Below, piece by piece: positions 12,760-14,526 of a stretch of 14,526 nucleotides of DNA. Numbering within the stretch: the stretch's first letter is position 1; each line of letters opens with the position of its first letter. The notes beneath the pieces were generated by a model, which had not been told where the DNA came from, searched no databases, and worked only from the letters and a program-made list of their open reading frames with translations. Position numbers and translations under genes: made by a program. Origin of the DNA: an uncultured Solobacterium sp. (GTDB lineage: Bacteria; Bacillota_I; Bacilli_A; Erysipelotrichales; Erysipelotrichaceae); contig CAJOLG010000023.1 in NCBI GenBank assembly GCA_905235315.1, positions 1-14,526 on the forward strand, in the 5' to 3' direction.

Positions 12760-14526
12760 TTAAATATCCAGATTCTGTACGAAGTTCGCGTTTTCCACGA
12801 TGAAGTTTTTCCGCGGTTCGACGTCTTCTCCCATCAGGGTGCTGAAGTTCTCATTCGCATATTCCGCATTCTCGATCGTGACCCGGATCAGGGTGCGGTT
12901 CTTGGGATCCATGGTGGTTTCCCAGAGCTGTTCCGGATTCATCTCACCGAGACCCTTGTATCGCTGAATGCCGAGTCCGCTGCCCATCTCGCTCTTGATC
13001 ACTTCCAGCTGATGGTCGGTATAGGCATAGCGCACCGCCTGGCCTTTCTGTACTTTGTACAGCGGGGGCTGGGCGATATAGACATAGCCCTGTTCAATGA
13101 TCGGCCGCATATAGCGGTAGAAGAACGTCAGTAACAGGGTGCGGATATGCGCTCCGTCAACGTCCGCATCGGTCATGATGACGATCTTGTTGTAGCGAAG
13201 TTTTGAGGTATCCACTTCATCCAGAATCCCGCAGCCGAAGGCGGTGATCATCGAGCGGATCTCTGCGTTTTCAAACGCTCTTGCCTGACGTGCTTTCTCA
13301 ACATTGAGGATCTTGCCCCGCAGCGGCAGGATGGCCTGGTAATGCGAATCCCGGCCCTGCTTGGCGGAACCGCCGGCGGAGTCACCCTCGACGATATAGA
13401 TTTCACAGATGGACGCATCCTTGGACGAGCAGTCTGCGAGCTTCCCCGGCAGAGAACCGATTTCGAGCGGGTTCTTCCGGCGGGTCGCTTCGCGGGCACG
13501 CTTGGCCGCCATTCTTGCCTGGGAGGCAAGGGCTGCCTTTTCAATGATGATCTTTGCCTGATCCGGGTTTTCCATCAGAAAGCGTTCCAGCTGGGCGCCG
13601 AACACATCCGACACGATCTTTCGGACTTCACTGTTTCCGAGTTTGGTCTTGGTCTGGCCTTCGTACTGGGGGTTGGTATGCTTGACGGAGATGACCGCAG
13701 AGATGCCTTCCTTACAGTCGTCCGTCGAAAGATTTTCATCTTTCTCCTTGAGAATCTTGTTCTGTCTTGCGTATTTGTTAATCACGCGGTTGAGGGCCAT
13801 GTTAAAGCCGTCCAGATGGGTGCCGCCTTCCACGGTATTGATGTTGTTGCAGAAGGTGTAGATTGTGGGCTGATAGCTGTCATTGTACTGAATTGCGACC
13901 TCTACCATCACTTCTCCCTCAAGGCCGGGTTCATGACCTTCGCAATAGACCACATCCGGATGAATCACCGTACGGTGCCGGTTCAGATATTTGACGTATT
14001 CCTTCAGGCCGCCTTCGTAATAAAAGACATGATGTTTCTTTTCTTCGTCTTCTTCCCGGTCGTCGGTAAATTCAATGCGGATTCCCTTGTTCAGGAAGGC
14101 CAGCTGGCGCAGTCTGTCCCGCAGGACGTCATGGTCATAGACGGTCGTTTCGGTAAAGATTGCCGGATCCGCCTTGAACCGGACCATGGATCCGTGTTTG
14201 TCCGGATCACACTCCCCGATCACTTTGAGCAGTTCCACGGTATGGCCGCCATTTTCAAAGCGCATGAAATACACTTTGCCTTCATGGTAGACGGTTACTT
14301 CCAGCCACTCGGACAGCGCATTGACAACCGAAGCGCCGACCCCGTGCAGACCGCCGGATACCGCATATACACCGTTGCCGAATTTTCCGCCCGCATGCAG
14401 CACGGTAAAGATGGTCTCAATCGTCGACTTCTTTGTCTTGGCATTGAGGCCGACCGGCATACCGCGGCCGTTGTCTTCGACCGTCACAACGTTGTCTTTA
14501 TCCACATGAACCTTGATGGTATCCGC
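12760..14526 (-). CDS. gyrB: DNA gyrase subunit B, 5' partial
   Basis: The frame stays open to the right edge, so roughly the first 50-60 residues are missing; 588 residues remain. GyrB binds ATP and drives strand passage in gyrase. Visible motifs, counted from the edge, are the GHKL ATPase motif EDNGRGMP (17-24), GGLHGVGASVVNALS (58-72), the Toprim motif EGDSAGG (380-386), the metal-binding DADVDG (453-458) and RYKGLGEM (522-529). EGQTKTKLGN and the tight link to gyrA favour GyrB over ParE. A GTG at 14505 is internal, because the upstream codons (ADTIKVH) continue the conserved sequence. In relatives recF, dnaN and dnaA lie upstream, so oriC is expected beyond the right end. Confidence 0.97.
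   Translation of the reverse strand, partial: ADTIKVHVDKDNVVTVEDNGRGMPVGLNAKTKKSTIETIFTVLHAGGKFGNGVYAVSGGLHGVGASVVNALSEWLEVTVYHEGKVYFMRFENGGHTVELLKVIGECDPDKHGSMVRFKADPAIFTETTVYDHDVLRDRLRQLAFLNKGIRIEFTDDREEDEEKKHHVFYYEGGLKEYVKYLNRHRTVIHPDVVYCEGHEPGLEGEVMVEVAIQYNDSYQPTIYTFCNNINTVEGGTHLDGFNMALNRVINKYARQNKILKEKDENLSTDDCKEGISAVISVKHTNPQYEGQTKTKLGNSEVRKIVSDVFGAQLERFLMENPDQAKIIIEKAALASQARMAAKRAREATRRKNPLEIGSLPGKLADCSSKDASICEIYIVEGDSAGGSAKQGRDSHYQAILPLRGKILNVEKARQARAFENAEIRSMITAFGCGILDEVDTSKLRYNKIVIMTDADVDGAHIRTLLLTFFYRYMRPIIEQGYVYIAQPPLYKVQKGQAVRYAYTDHQLEVIKSEMGSGLGIQRYKGLGEMNPEQLWETTMDPKNRTLIRVTIENAEYANENFSTLMGEDVEPRKNFIVENANFVQNLDI

Noticed and set aside
11578..13134. Long plus-strand open frame (518 codons) opposite gyrA and gyrB
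   Set aside because: Shadow of the conserved gyrase genes; it spans the gyrB-gyrA junction antisense and shows no protein family pattern.
10231..14526. Topoisomerase IV (parE-parC) instead of gyrase
   Set aside because: A GyrA-box variant (QNRGGKG), the tight B-A gene arrangement and the origin-type neighbourhood favour gyrase.
1..14526. CRISPR arrays, insertion sequences, prophage genes, tRNA or rRNA
   Set aside because: No regularly spaced repeats, transposase or integrase motifs, or tRNA/rRNA signatures were found on either strand.

Overview
This window looks like an origin-proximal stretch of a Bacillota (Firmicutes) chromosome with fairly high GC for that phylum (above 50% by eye). The evidence is a gyrB-gyrA pair, serS under a serine T-box leader, tadA next to a short SRP RNA gene (the serS...tadA-SRP RNA-dnaX neighbourhood is known near oriC in Bacillus), two perfect copies of the 16-bp parS site bound by ParB/Spo0J, and many intrinsic terminators and AAGGAGG-type ribosome sites. 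An Erysipelotrichia-like lineage is possible, but the sequence does not prove it.

Layout, left to right. (1) 1-2573, plus strand: the 3' part of a large Lhr-like DEAD/DEAH-box helicase, overlapping by 4 bases a lipoprotein with a metallo-beta-lactamase fold. (2) 2600-5868, minus strand: serS with its T-box leader, then a YdcF/DUF218 membrane protein, the SRP RNA and tadA, each with its own terminator or promoter signals. One perfect parS site lies inside the serS T-box leader; the other lies at the start of the ydcF-like gene, so the pair brackets serS. (3) 5862-10226, plus strand: a lipoprotein gene whose promoter shares its -35 box with the divergent serS promoter; an 82-residue ribbon-helix-helix-like protein with a lysine/alanine tail; a two-gene operon of a membrane-bound XRE regulator and a small anchored protein; and a zinc-ribbon, single-membrane-span protein. 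(4) 10231-14526, minus strand: gyrA and gyrB (gyrB runs off the right edge), tightly coupled.

How it fits together: if oriC lies to the right, as it does beyond gyrB in relatives with the dnaA-dnaN-recF-gyrB-gyrA order, the minus-strand housekeeping genes run with the replication fork and the plus-strand genes run against it. The plus-strand envelope and regulatory genes between gyrA and serS therefore look like accessory insertions in a conserved core. No CRISPR array, insertion sequence, phage gene, tRNA or rRNA was seen. The most unusual element is the overlap of chromosome-segregation sites (parS) with expression signals: a serine T-box leader RNA that carries a parS palindrome as an extra hairpin, and a second parS over a translation start.
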